Of a DNA stretch of 64,000 bases, positions 10,621 through 21,336 are shown piece after piece (the first letter of the stretch is position 1; each line of letters opens with the position of its first letter). A program made the position numbers and the translations under genes. Source of the stretch: Channallabes apus (Eukaryota; Chordata; Actinopteri; Siluriformes; Clariidae). Below the pieces are notes generated by a model. It saw only the letters and a program-made list of their open reading frames with translations. It searched no databases and was not told the DNA's origin. Location of the stretch: contig CM060111.1 in assembly GCA_030522415.1 (NCBI GenBank), positions 47,544,867 to 47,608,866 on the forward strand. The letters run 5' to 3'.

Positions 10621-11866
10621 ACTTTTCCAACTTACAGTACAGTTGGTGGGCGATTAATCTCTTCAGTACCGCTCTGACGTGTTGGACATGTTCTGTAGGG
10701 GTATGTGAATATATGAGAATGTCGTCTAGGTAGACGAAAACCCACCGGCCGAGCATATCTCTGAGAACGTCATTTATGAAGTGTTGGAAGGCTGCAGGTG
10801 CATTGCAAAGTCCAAATGGTATAACGAGGCTTTCATAGTGTCCTGTGGGGGTGATAAAGGCCGTCTTCCACTCATCGCCCTCTCTGATGCGCACCAAGTT
10901 GTAGGCGCTCCGGAGGTCCAACTTCGTGAAAATGGTGGCGCCAGAGAGGGCGTCCAGGGCAGAGTTGGTAAGAGGCAAAGGGTGTCGGTTCTTAATCGTG
11001 ATGTTATTGAGCCCCCGATAATCGACACATGGGCGTAGTTCGCCCCCTTTTTTCTTCACGAAGAAGAACCCCGCGGCAGCGGGTGATGAGGAGGGCCGGA
11101 TGGTACCATGACGTAGGGCGGAAGACACATACTCCTCCATCGCCCGTGTCTCAGAGGTGGACAAGGAGTAGAGATGGCCGCGGGGAGGGATGGAACCCGG
11201 CTGAAGGTCTATCGCCAGGTCGTAAGGGCGATGAGGTGGTAGGTGAGTAGCCCGTCGCTTGCAGAACGCTTCAGCCAGGTCCTGATAGGCGACAGGGATG
11301 GCGTTGGTGTCGACGTCGGGGGCCTCGGACTCCCTAGAGCACGTCCCAGCCGGAGCCCGTAGGCAGAGTTCGGAACAGGTCAGACCCCATTGTAAGATCC
11401 GGTTTTGGGTCCAAGAGATTAGTGGATCATGCTGTAGAAGCCACGGGTGCCCGAGTATGATGGGTGGAGATGAGACGGAGGTGAGGTGGAACTGAATCAG
11501 TTCGTGGTGATGGTCGATGATGAGGGTGATGGGTTGAGTCTGGGTGGTAATGGGGCTGGAGGAGAGGGGCCGACCGTCTACTGATGTAATTCGAACAGGC
11601 TGGGATAACGCTTCGAACTTTACCCCCAGTTCTTTGGCATAGGAAGAGTCAATGAAGTTGCCTGCGGCCCTGGAGTCGATGAATGCAGTACTTCTGACCC
11701 GTTTGTGGCCAAACTGGAGGGATACCTGTACCGTGAGACGAGAGACGCTAGGTGTCGTGGTGGAGAGGTGAAGGTGACCCGGTGAGCAGCTCCCATCACT
11801 CACCGGGTTTGAGCGTTTCCCTGGCGACGTGGACATATGGCTCTGTGATGTTCTGCTGAACCGCAA
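10214..11866 (-). pseudogene. Gypsy pol, 5' part: protease and reverse transcriptase
   Basis: This frame overlaps the end of gag by about 65 bp in another frame, as expected for a frameshifted pol. The protease active site reads DSRAAGNF where the family has DSG, so the catalytic loop is altered. The reverse transcriptase has the CVDYRGLNN, LDLRSAYN, FGLCNAPAAFQ and YLDDIL motifs. Reading leaves the true frame near 10,550 after FLGFVISPQGVAMDPQK; the remaining residues are out of frame, and the domain continues in the ORF at 8416-10620. Confidence 0.9.
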
Positions 11867-12715
11867 TAGGCACAGAGCCCCTCTCTGAAGCGTCGTTCTC
11901 GTTCTGCAACGGTCAGGGATGCGCGCCCTAATTGCATGGGTTCCCCGGCTCCCGTGTCAACCACGGCAGGAGGTGGAGAACCGACATGTCCATAGGTGAT
12001 ATTGGTAGCGGGACTTGATGGTCGTGGAGGGGTGAAGGCGAAGGTGGGTGCTGGCGGCAAGGTTCTAGGGGCTGGCCTCGGGCGAGAGATGAGGCGTTGG
12101 TCAATTCGGAGGGCGAGTTGGATTAAACCCTCCAACGTGGCAGGAAGCTCTCGCCCGGCTAGTTCGTCTTTTATCCTGGAAGCCAGTCCCTCGTAGTAGG
12201 ATGTCCGGAGCGCTGTGTCTCCCCAGGTGGTCTGGACGGCGAGTGTTCGGAATTCGGCGGTGTAGCGACTCACAGACGATCCTCCCTGCCGCAGGTGATA
12301 GAGCTTTGTGTCGGTCTCCACCTCGCCCGCAGGGTGTTCAAAAGTTAATCTGAGTTGGTGGGTGAACTCATTATATGAGTGGGCGGTGTCTGTGTCTGCC
12401 CGAAGAACTGCCGTGGCCCACTCTGCTGCCTGCCCTTTTAGCAACGAAACGAGAAGAGCAATGCGAAGGCGATCGGTGGAGTACTTGGTGGCATTAAACT
12501 CAAACACCAGATCGAGAGCTGTCAGAAATACGCTGCACTTCCCGTCCGTGCCGTTCCACTTCTCTGGTAGAGAAAGAAAAACATCAGAAGGAGGGGGGGG
12601 GGGGGGGGGGATGCGGCGCCGCGGCCCCCGCGGCGTGCGATCGAGCAGTGACGTCATCAACAGCTGCGCGGAGATCCGTATTCTCCCGCCGGAGCTCAGC
12701 GACCAAGCGGCGGAG
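11800..12715 (-). pseudogene. Gypsy gag, N-terminally deleted
   Basis: The frame encodes a capsid region (LPEKWNGTDGKCSVFL, LLVSLLKGQAAEWA) and one CX2CX4HX4C zinc knuckle (CAYCGSAEHHRAIC) near its end. The open frame continues upstream to 12837, but those first ~40 residues are translated LTR: they match a reading of the 3' LTR (8120-8341) nearly residue for residue. The true gag start is lost in the deletion that fused the LTR to gag at about 12,716. A run of 18 G (prolines on the minus strand) at 12593-12610 interrupts the N-terminal part. Confidence 0.88.
12593..12610. repeat. Homopolymer of 18 G
   Basis: Uninterrupted G run within gypsy gag. Its length may be wrong in the assembly, and any error would shift the gag frame. 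Confidence 0.95.
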
Positions 12716-12957
12716 ACGGAGCAAGGGAAAAACACAAATTTAACCCGCGTCCTAGAAATACACACACAATAGCAAAAGACAACGGAACCAACATGTGAGT
12801 ACTCACGGTTTGCTGAAACGACAACTGGAGCTGACATGGGCCGAACTCAATGACTGAGCGGTAAGCCATCGTTTGTTTACCTCTTTTATACTTCCTGGTT
12901 TTGCGCCCGTCTTACTTCCGGGTCCTAGTGCCGGGCGCAGATTGCGTGTGCATGACA
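12716..12957 (-). repeat. Gypsy 5' LTR, internally truncated
   Basis: Matches 8220-8461 of the 3' LTR almost exactly, but stops at ACGGAGC where gag sequence (GCGGCGGAGACGGAGC) begins. The shared GGAG at the joint suggests a microhomology deletion. Confidence 0.88.
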
Positions 12958-12962
12958 AGTAT

Positions 12963-13290
12963 CTCCGCGTTCCTGATAACACTACCAGGAATATGGATTC
13001 TATTTCAAATCTCACATGCCTCTACATCTTTGGAGATTATACACACATTTATCAAATACCATGATAATAAATTAATAAGTATATATTTAAAACTGAAGAA
13101 TACTGTAATTTAAAAGTGTATTATCAAAAATGTGTAATATCTCCGCGTTCCTGATAACACTACCAGGAATATGAATTCTATTTCAAATCTCACATGCCTC
13201 TACATCTTTGGAGATTAATCACACATTTATCAAATACCAATATAGTGAATTAATAAGGCATTCGGCCAACCTACCCTGTTTCTGAGAACA
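12963..13290. repeat. Tandem repeat, period about 178 bp, in the retroviral leader
   Basis: The block starting CTCCGCGTTCCTGATAACAC at 12963 recurs at 13141 with few differences, and its tail recurs left of the gypsy insertion at about 8018-8078. Two weaker relatives follow at about 13,275 and 13,400 (GTTCCAAAGAACACTCTAAG type). The repeats lie between the primer-binding site and gag on the minus strand, so they belong to the leader or are an older insertion in it. Confidence 0.8.
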
Positions 13291-13299
13291 CTCTCAGAA

Positions 13300-13956
13300 A
13301 AATGGAGCTCAGGTGCGCCGGGCTGAGTCCACACGCCTCTACGTCAGGGAGACAATAAAACTCATGCACCCCCCACGTGTATAACTGCAACTGCACGCCG
13401 CTCCCTGTTCCAAAGAACACTCTAAGGAATATGGCTATAACCAATTCATTTATTAATTTTCTAGCCACGCGCCTCTACGCCAGGGCCAGCTTATACACAA
13501 AGTGCATGCTACAAATGCCTCACTAAATTACCAATATTGAAAGTGCATAAATTACGCAAACAACAGAATTTAGCAAACTTATAACTTTTTAAAACACACC
13601 CGAAGTAGCGCGTCTCCTCTAGTGGGACGCGGTTTTGATGACGTAGGTACTCGCGAAGACAGCGCTGTGTATGTTTTTAGCTTAATGCTAACAACAGCGG
13701 TTCAGTTTCAGTTAAACACCTAGTTTAATCTAGATCTTTCAATTATCCACAATCGCTGTAATTTTAGTCAATAAACCAACGCGAGTAATGTCAAACACAA
13801 CGCGAAACAAAAACTAATTAAAACGCAAAGTTTCTTTTTCCAAAATATAACACGCCAATTGACTACATAAATAAACTATTGGTTCAAAAACTTTTCTGAC
13901 CAAGGAAGGAAGTACAATAGCAAAAATACTGCTTAACTTGCCTTCCTGGAGAGAAA
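13300..13956 (-). other. Retroviral leader region, unassigned
   Basis: Between the leader repeats and the primer-binding site I see no ORF with recognisable motifs. The short open frame overlapping 13814-14089 crosses the presumed LTR boundary and looks spurious. Confidence 0.5.
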
Positions 13957-13957
13957 A

Positions 13958-13974
13958 GGTTAGACGAGCCCCCA
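13958..13974 (-). other. Retroviral primer-binding site (tRNA-Pro type)
   Basis: The minus strand reads TGGGGGCTCGTC followed by diverged bases, matching the start of the tRNA-Pro primer site found in many gammaretroviruses. It lies a few bases after a TTTACA end, the expected LTR terminus. Confidence 0.75.
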
Positions 13975-13977
13975 GAT

Positions 13978-14497
13978 TGTAAAGTTTTTCTAAAGTTTTG
14001 TAGTAGAAGGGGCGAGTTGCTCGGTCTGTCCGCTGTGCTTCGGTAAGCTTTTCTGGCGCCAGGAGAGATTCAGTCAAACACACACACACGTTGTCTGTCA
14101 GAAAGGTCTCTGTTTATTAACAGCAAAAGATGGGGTTTATATATATTTGACCAAACGCCTGGGTTATAGACATATGTTACTACAAAGAGCATGAACCATT
14201 GTAAATGTCCTGGTGAGATCCTGAAGAATCAAAGGAGAGGAAGATAGAGGTGTCCGTGCAGAGACAGATCACAAGATGTTGGCTCGAGTTAGGGGGAGAG
14301 GGGGAAGGAGACAGAGGGAGATAGAGAGAGAGGGGAAGAGAGAGAGAGACATAAAGAGAGTATGGGAAGGTGAGCGTGGGAGCGTTCACACCTTTAAGAA
14401 CAGATGCAAGAGGAGACAGGAAGATAGCAGCAGGAAAGATTTAACTCGTTAATATCAAATCTATGTGGAAGAGAACAAGAGAGTAGAATCAACTCCT
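13978..14497 (-). repeat. Probable 5' LTR of the endogenous retrovirus (outer edge uncertain)
   Basis: On the minus strand a TATATATA box (about 14137-14147) is followed by AATAAA (14113-14118) and then by about 130 bp of R-U5 running to the primer-binding site. The U3 side includes a purine/pyrimidine-rich tract (14,290-14,370). The U3 start could not be fixed because the matching 3' LTR is outside the window. Confidence 0.55.
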
Positions 14498-14935
14498 TTA
14501 TATATAAAATAATTCTATCAGTTGGATTTGCAGAATTGGGAGGTCATATTTACTGAAATCAAAAACTATTTCAATCAAAAACATCCTAACAGGGCATGTT
14601 AACATAACATAGGACCCCTCCTTTGATATCGCCTTCACAATTCTTGCATCCATTGAACTTGTGAGTTTTTGGACAGTTTCTGCTTGAATTTCTTTGAGGG
14701 ATGTCAGAATAGCCTCCCAGAGCTGCTGTTTTGAATCAAACTGTCTCCCATCCTCATAGGTTATCAATGGGGTTGAGGTCAGGGGAGGATGGTGAAACAC
14801 CATGAGTTTCTCATCTTTTATGCCCATAGCAGCCAGTGACGCAGAGGTATTCTTTGCAACATGAGATGGTGCATTGTTGTGCATGAAGATGATTTTGCTA
14901 CAGAAGCCACGGTTCTTCTTTTTGTACCATTCCAT
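14498..14935 (-). pseudogene. Tc1-like transposase fragment (C-terminal half)
   Basis: The frame contains IFMHNNAPSHVAKNT, matching the second catalytic Asp region of Tc1-family DDE transposases (Asp replaced here by Asn in HNNAPSH). The YEDGRQFDSKQQLWEAI tail of the same family follows. The region around the third acidic residue is damaged. No N-terminal half or inverted repeat was found; the upstream residues come from the adjoining LINE tail. Confidence 0.75.
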
Positions 14936-15389
14936 ACCATACCACTTTATTTCTAAAGCACTTTAAAACAACAACAAAGCTGACCAAAGTGCTGTACAAA
15001 AAAACAGCATTCAGGCCATAAAGAGCATAGCAACACAATAACATACTACTACTAATAATAGACATAATAAAAAATAATGATAATAAAAGTAGAAACAAGA
15101 TATAAAATACAAATCTCAATAAAATACTTCACACTGGGTTGAAGGCCAGAGAGTAAAAATGAGTTTTTAAACGAGATTTAAAAACAGCCACTGATGGAGC
15201 TTGTCGAATGAGTAAAGGTAACTCATTCCATAGTTGAGGAGCAGCTACTGAAAAGGCTCGATCACCTCGAAGTTTGCATCAGGTTTTAGGAATTTGGAGA
15301 AGCAGCTTGTCAGTAGACCTGAGAGAGCGAGATGGCACATATAGGTGCAGCAATTCCACCAGATAGGCTGGAGCAAGACCATTTAAACA

Positions 15390-15770
15390 TTCATTCATTC
15401 ATTCATCTTCTATACCGCTTAATCCTGTGTTCAGGGTCGCGGGGGACCTGGAGCCTATCCCAGGAGACTTCGGGCACTAGGCGGGGTACACCCTGGACAG
15501 GGTGCCAATCCATCGCAGGGCACACACACATACACACACTCACACACCCAATCACACACTACGGGCAATTTAGGAACGCCAATTAGCCTAACCTGCATAT
15601 CTTTGGACTGTGGGAGGAAACCGGAGTACCCGGAGGAAACCCACCAAGCACGGGGAGAACATGCAAACTCCATGCACACAGAGACGGGAATCGAGCCTGG
15701 CCGGGGAATCGAACCCAGACCCTGGAGGTGCAAGGCGACAGTGCTAACCACTACACCACCGCGCCGCCTT
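15390..15770 (-). mobile_element. tRNA-derived SINE, V-SINE-like
   Basis: Read on the minus strand it starts with a tRNA-like head (GTGGTGTAGTGGTTAGCAC, then GGTTCGATTCC as B box). A conserved central block follows (GGTTTCCTCCCACAGTCCAA) and a TGAATGAATG tail. A perfect 12-bp target duplication, ACCATTTAAACA, flanks it at 15378-15389 and 15771-15782, inside the L2-clade LINE. Confidence 0.88.
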
Positions 15771-17857
15771 ACCATTTAAACAGTTAAACACAAATAAAAT
15801 AATTTTAAAACATATCCGAGAATACACTGGAAGCCAGTGAAGGGAAGCCAAGATTGGGGTAATATGCTCTCGTCTGCCTATACCAGTTAAAAAACGAGCT
15901 GTGGCATTTTGCACCAACTGTAGGCAATCGATAGCAGTGTGACTGATTCCGAAGAATAAAGCATTACAATAGTCAAGACGAGAGGTTATAAAAGCATGGA
16001 CAACCCGAGTCCAGGTCCCGCCTTGACAATATAGGCTTAATCTTTGCTACTCGCCTCAAATGGAAAAAACAGGATTTTACAACAGCATTAACTTGACTAT
16101 CCATTTTTAGAGTAGGATCCATTTTAATACACAAATTTGTAATCAAGGCTTTCTCAAATGGGGCCAAGGAGGAGAGGTCAAAGCGAGGAGATTTGCGGAA
16201 GCCATTGGGACTAAACAACATAACTTCAGTCTTTTCCTCATTGACATTCAAGAAATTAAACACCAACCATCTTTTAACATCAACAAGGCAGTCCAGAAGA
16301 AGTTTGACAGAACATGCACCACTGTACTTTAATGGGAGGTAAACCTGACAGTCATCTGCATAAAAATGAAAGGAGATGTTATATTTCCGGAAAATAGCTC
16401 AGAGTGGGAGCAAATACAATTAAAATAAAAGTGGACCAAGAATGGAGCCCTGTCGTACCCCCCAAGGAAGGGCAGCAGAGTTGGAAGTGAAGCCATCTAT
16501 ACTAATACAGAAGGATCTATCAGAGAGGTAGGACCTAAACCACTGCAAGGCTGAGCCTGTAATGCCCACCCACTGTTCCATTCTGGATAAAATAATCTCA
16601 TGGTCTATCACCATCGAAAGCTGCTGTTAAATCTAAAAGCACAAGTAGTACAGAGTGTCCGGAGTCGGTTGCTATGAAAATGTCATTAAAAACTCTTAAA
16701 AGAGCAGACTCAGTGCTGTGGTGAGTTTTAAATCCAGACTGAAAAGCTTCCAAAATTACCTGTTCATCAAGGAAGGGCTGCAATTGCAAATAGACAATTT
16801 TTTCCAGAAGTTTGGCCAAGAAAGGTAGCTTGGAGATAGGCCTAAAATTTGACAGAACAGAAGGATCTAGGCCAGACAGCATGTTTAAAAAATTTTGGCA
16901 TCACACTAGAAGTTAAACTGCTATTAATAATAGCAAGAATAAAAGGACCCAAAAGGGGGGAAAACTTCCTTAACAAAATTAGAAGGGGTAACATCAGAAG
17001 GAGAGCCAGATGGCTTACTACTGGAAACCAGATCCTCTAAAAAAGTAAGAGAGACAGGCTCAAAATGCTTGAACACATTCATACAAGGTCTTAAAATTGG
17101 TTGGTCGCTAACAGATGGTAAAATAAGGGATCTGATGTGTTTAACCTTATTCATAAAATAGTGAAGAAATTCATCACAGGTTTCCATAGAAGCCTTCAGA
17201 GGGACAGGTTCATGAGCATTAAGAACAGAGTTCAATGTGTTAAAAAGAATACGAGGGTCATGAGAGTTAGAAACAATAAGCTTTCACAGCTTTTTGATAA
17301 TGACACCAGCTTCCTCTTTACATTTCCAATGACACCTGTAACCTGTCCTTTTTCCATCTCTGTTCAGCTCTCCTGCATTTCCTTCTAACAGCACGGGTAT
17401 CATCATTTAGCCATGGCTCTGATCTAGCCTTTGATCGTCTGATTTTTAAGGGAGCTGCCGAATCCAATGCGATTTGATAGGCAAAATCAAATTGGAATAT
17501 TAGCTCCTCAGTGAAAATCGCAGACAAATGAGTGGCAGAGGTGGGATTAAAGACACGGCAGTGCCAAACCGAATCACACGATTTGGCAGGTTGAGAGAAA
17601 GGTACAAACAAGATACAAGGACAGATAAGCCACGAGACAGTACAAGATCCAATGTGTGCCCACATTTCTGAATGGGACCATTGACAGACTGATTAAAGTT
17701 AAAAGAGTCCACTAAATCTAAAAAGTCCTTTACCAGAGGCTTGTCAGGACAGCACACATGAATATTAAAATCCCCAACAATTACCACTTGATCATATCTA
17801 GGCATAAATTCAGCCAAGAAATCAGCAAAGTCACTTAAGGTCCTTATTGTACTTAGG

Positions 17858-18136
17858 GTGGTTATTGTACAGGGCAGTGGTGGCTCAATCGGTTAAGGCT
17901 GTGGGTTTCTGGGTTACTGATCGGAAGGTCGGGGGTTCGAACCCCAGCATCGGCAAGTTGCCACTGTTGAGCCCTTGAGCAAGGCCCTTAACCCTATCTG
18001 CTCCAGGGGCGCTGTAAGCTGGCTGACCCTGCGCTCTGACCCCAGTTTCCTAATTGGGATATGCGAAGAAGAAATTTCGCTGTGCTGTAAAAAGTACATG
18101 TGACAATAATTGAATATTCTTCTTCTTCTTCTTCTT
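17858..18136 (+). mobile_element. tRNA-derived SINE with long target duplication
   Basis: The head carries a tRNA-like A box (TGGCTCAATCGG) and B box (GGTTCGAACC), followed by the CCCTTGAGCAAGGCCCTTAA body common in fish SINEs and a CTT-repeat tail. A 24-bp target duplication (17834-17857 and 18137-18160) brackets it within the endonuclease part of the L2-clade LINE. Confidence 0.9.
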
Positions 18137-19029
18137 CTTAAGGTCCTTATTGTACTTAGGCGGCCGGTATTCCACAGTACACAGCAGCGTAGGAGAATGG
18201 ACCAGCTCAAAAAGGCTCATTTCAAAGCTGGAGAAAAAGACCAGGAGAAACAACTGGGTACAGACAAACTTTAATTTAAAAACAGTCGCTAGACCTCCCC
18301 CACGACCGGAGGACCGCGGAGAGTTTAAATACCGGCAATCACACGGCAGGAGTTCATAGATCGCGCTGGACTCACCAGGAGACAGCCAGGTTTCAGTCAC
18401 ACAGAGGAAATCCAATTCCTGTGAGGTAAAAAACTCCTTTAAGATAAACGTTTTGTTCATTACGGATCTGGCGATGATCAGACCCATCCTGATGGGAGCC
18501 GGAGCTGATATAGCAGTAGCGAGGGGAGCCACGCCAGAGGCTGCAGATTGTGGAGATTCACTCCTCGCAGGCATAGGTAGAGTGGGCGGGGTCACGGCGT
18601 TTCACTCCTCTTATCCGAGCCAGAAACAGGCACCAACCAGGAGTCGACCTCATCACAGAATCGCCAGGAAACAGAGAAGCGAGTACTTGATCCATGTTAA
18701 GCCAGAAAAGCCTTTGTGGACACAGCCAAACCAGCCTTCAATTTCACTAATCGCCCACTCTGTTAACCTCAGCGTCTGTGACGCTTTCTCTGGCGAGGTG
18801 AGCATGGGGCCCGGTAGAGGAAAGCTGGTATCCCTGATAACAGTGGCGGGAGAGAATCACGTACTTCATTGTCAAAATGACCCCAATCCAATGCAGACCA
18901 ACAAAGATTCAGTAGTGATTGGCGATCATACACTAGTAGCGAGAAGATATTTTGTGAAGCAAATAAAAGTAATAATAAAAACACAAGACAGACAGACGAC
19001 AAGCCACAAACACTGGCGCCATCTTGCAA

Positions 19030-19813
19030 CTTTTCATGATGGAAGAAAACAATGGAAGAAAGTGGTCAGTCAATATACTTTGCCCTGGTCAGTTTCACAC
19101 CTTCAGGGACCCTACAGGGGCTTACCAGCTCTCTCCCCATGATTCTGGCCTAAAACATGACTCCGGCACCTCCTTGTTGACGTCCACCCTTGTTGGGACA
19201 TGGTGGCCATCCACCTACCATCCACTACTCCATTCATCTGGACCATCCAGGCTTGCACGACATCAGAAAACAAGACTGTTAAACTTGACTTCATGTATGC
19301 CTGGGCCCACTGCAAACGTTTCTGCTTGTGAGCATTGTTAGGGGCCGAATAGTAGGTTTGTAATGGCATTTCAGCAGCTGCTCTCTTAATCCGATGAATT
19401 TGTCTTGCAGAAACCTTCTTCATTCTGCCTTTATCTGCACGAACCTGTCTGTGTGCTGAATCAGGCACAAATTTCTTCACAGTACGATCACGCTTAAGTT
19501 TTCATGAAATATCTAATGTTTTTATACCTTGTCCAAGGCATTGCAATATTTGAAGCTTTTCGGCAGCAGAGATCCTTTTTCTTTCCCATATTGATTGAAA
19601 CCTTTGGCCTGCTTAATAATGTGGAACAACCTTCTTCAGTACTTTTCCTTTAATTGGCCTCATCTGGCAAACTAATTAACACACGTGTCTGAGATTAATT
19701 TCAGTGATCCAAAGAGCCCTGAGACACAACACCATCCATGAGTTTAATTTAAAAACTAGCCATTTAATGTTTGACACTTACATCCAATTTGCATAATAAT
19801 TTGGAGCGCGGTG
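19030..19813 (-). pseudogene. Tc1-like transposon remnant
   Basis: The frame at 19112-19480 contains SARQIHRIKRAAAEMPLQT and NAHKQKRLQWAQAYM, diagnostic of Tc1-family transposases, with frameshifts in the catalytic part. An end resembling a Tc1 terminal repeat (CACCGCGCTCCAAATTATT, minus strand) lies at about 19,795-19,813. The other end and the third catalytic residue are missing. Confidence 0.78.
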
Positions 19814-20370
19814 TATTCAGTTTTGTGTCACAGTTCTTTCATGTATCGCCACACTCACGACTACAAGATTGATTTTTATTTTTTTTTATAATTATTTTCC
19901 ATTAATAAATGTTTGCATTTGAGGTGGTAAAATGTTCTCTCTAATCCTATTGGTCAATAATTCTCAGTCCTGTCTGTTAAGGCAAATAATGTCCTGTTTG
20001 TTTAAAAATGTAACAAAATCAGAGAAAATTTATCCATTACTATTGAATCAGGATATTTATCAAATCAGAATCGGCACCTATGGTAGGTATGGTGATGTTA
20101 CTGTATTGTGTGATCCCTAATGATCCGCATCCGAACCGTAAGTGTCTGTCTGCCTCAAGCTGCCCTTATACATTATAGAAAAAAAAACATGAAAAACAAG
20201 TGTACTGTCTGTAAAGGACGTGTGTGTTGTAATGGAGGATATGGATGAGCATACGGAGCTCTTATGTTGGCTGTGTTATATACAGGTGTGTTATATCAAT
20301 TAACGTTGGGTGTGAGTGTGTGGAATTGTGGACAATTGCATTGTGTTAATGTGCTATTTGCCCTCATTAG
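19814..20370. other. Unassigned sequence upstream of the first hemicentin exon in the window
   Basis: AT-rich DNA without a recognisable gene or repeat. It ends in an acceptor (CCCTCATTAG) and is best read as an intron of the hemicentin gene. Confidence 0.5.
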
Positions 20371-20490
20371 ATGTGGATGAGTGTGTGGAGTCCTCTGTGT
20401 CTCCCTGCCAGCATCAGTGCTATAACACACTCGGCTCATTCCGCTGCAGCTGCCTGCCTGGATACCAGCTGGTGGGACATCGCTGCTTTG
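20371..20490 (+). CDS. hmcn1/hmcn2: Hemicentin-like gene, calcium-binding EGF exon (first in window)
   Basis: A 120-bp phase 1-1 exon, bounded by an AG acceptor and a GTCAGT donor, encodes one calcium-binding EGF module: DVDEC start, six cysteines, and the N-x-x-G-S-F-R-C pattern of an Asn hydroxylation site. Hemicentins are very large extracellular matrix proteins with an Ig-domain array, a G2F domain, EGF modules and a fibulin-type C-terminus. This module begins the C-terminal EGF block seen here. Upstream exons are not in the window, whose first 20 kb is transposons, so either a very large intron or a truncated gene is possible. Confidence 0.88.
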
Positions 20491-20492
20491 GT

Positions 20493-20527
<35 letters not shown>

Positions 20528-20655
20528 AGAGCGAGAGAGACCAGCACCATATAAAAGGTCACTGAGCCTCACAAAAAAAAGTTTGATATAGTGAAAAATT
20601 TAATTTTCTTTTGGAATTTAATAAAAAAAGTGAAACTCATATATTCTAGATCCAT

Positions 20656-20776
20656 TAATTCAATTCAATTCAATTCAGTTTTATTTGTATAGCGCTTTTA
20701 ACAATTGACATTGTCTCAAAACAGCTTTACACAATCAAAAGAATAATTTAAGTTTGTATGGAATGTGAATGTGTAT
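20656..20776 (-). mobile_element. L2 3'-end fragment
   Basis: The TTCAA repeat tail followed by the conserved terminal sequence (TTTGTATAGCGCTTTTAACA) matches the 3' ends of the full L2 copies. Only about 120 bp were inserted. Confidence 0.9.
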
Positions 20777-20779
20777 TAC

Positions 20780-21336
20780 ATAATCCATTACATGTACAGT
20801 TAAATATTTCAAGCCTTTTTTATTTAAGACCAGGTTGCTTTGATAGCAGCCTCGTCTGTATTGGTGATTTAGGTGATTCTCAACTTCCAATAGTACAGAA
20901 ATTCTCTATAGGGTTCAGATCAAGTGAGTTTACTGGCCCACCAAGCACAGTAATATCACGGTCAGTAAACCAGTTAGTGTTAGTTTTGGCACTGTTGGAA
21001 GAGGCCTGCTCGAAAAGGACATCAGCATTTCCATAAAGCTGGTCAGCAGACAGAAGCTGTGTTGACTTTGGACCTGATAAAACACTGTGGACCAACACCA
21101 GCAGGTGACACGGCACCTCAAAGCACACAGAGTGTCGGAGCTTTAGACTGAACTTTAAGCAACTTCTATGCCTCTCCTCTCTTCCTCCAGACTTTGTGAT
21201 CTTGATTTCCATATGAAATGCAAAATTTACTTTCATCTGAAAGGAGGACTTTGGACCAGTGGTCCAGTTGTCTTTCTCTTTAGCCCAAGTAAGATGCTTT
21301 TGATGTTGTCTCTGGTTCAGGAGTGGCTTGATACTA
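20780..21336 (-). pseudogene. Tc1-like transposase fragment in the hemicentin intron
   Basis: The minus frame holds QRQHQKHLTWAKEKDNW and, near its end, SLDLNPIENF, the motif with the last catalytic Glu of Tc1 DDE transposases. The middle is frame-broken. It lies between two L2 3' fragments. Confidence 0.8.

Larger units (their letters stand above)
8079..12957 (-). mobile_element. Ty3/gypsy chromovirus-type LTR retrotransposon inserted in the retroviral leader
   Basis: The 4.88-kb element has a 383-bp 3' LTR (8079-8461), pol with a chromodomain, gag, and a shortened 5' LTR (12716-12957). It is bounded by a 5-bp duplication. The flanking DNA on both sides belongs to one retroviral leader: sequence just left of the element (about 8018-8078) repeats at about 13,080-13,140. 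The 5' LTR lacks its inner ~140 bp, the primer-binding site and the start of gag, so this copy cannot be autonomous. Confidence 0.9.
14936..19015 (-). pseudogene. Decayed L2-clade LINE (second subfamily)
   Basis: Pieces in several frames follow L2 ORF2 order on the minus strand. Endonuclease: FLCVTETWLSPGESSAI and RGGGLATV near 18,300-18,450, IVGDFNIHV at about 17,770. Linker: EPWLNDDTRAVRRKCRRAE near 17,400. Reverse transcriptase: LSNFRPISKLPFLAKLLEKI near 16,840, FQSGFKTHHSTESALL near 16,730, GVRQGSILGPLLF near 16,430. The C-terminal part is near 16,000-16,270. Stops and frameshifts occur throughout. Two SINEs are inserted (15390-15770, 17858-18136). The 5' boundary near 19,015 is approximate. 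Confidence 0.8.

Noticed and set aside
11800..12837. Full-length gag starting at 12837
   Set aside because: The first ~40 codons are LTR sequence, as shown by the same peptide in the 3' LTR reading at 8120-8341.
13814..14089. 91-residue minus ORF as a viral accessory gene
   Set aside because: It spans the presumed U5, primer-binding site and leader and has no recognisable motif.
17871..17945. Possible tRNA gene
   Set aside because: This is the tRNA-like head of a SINE flanked by a 24-bp target duplication.
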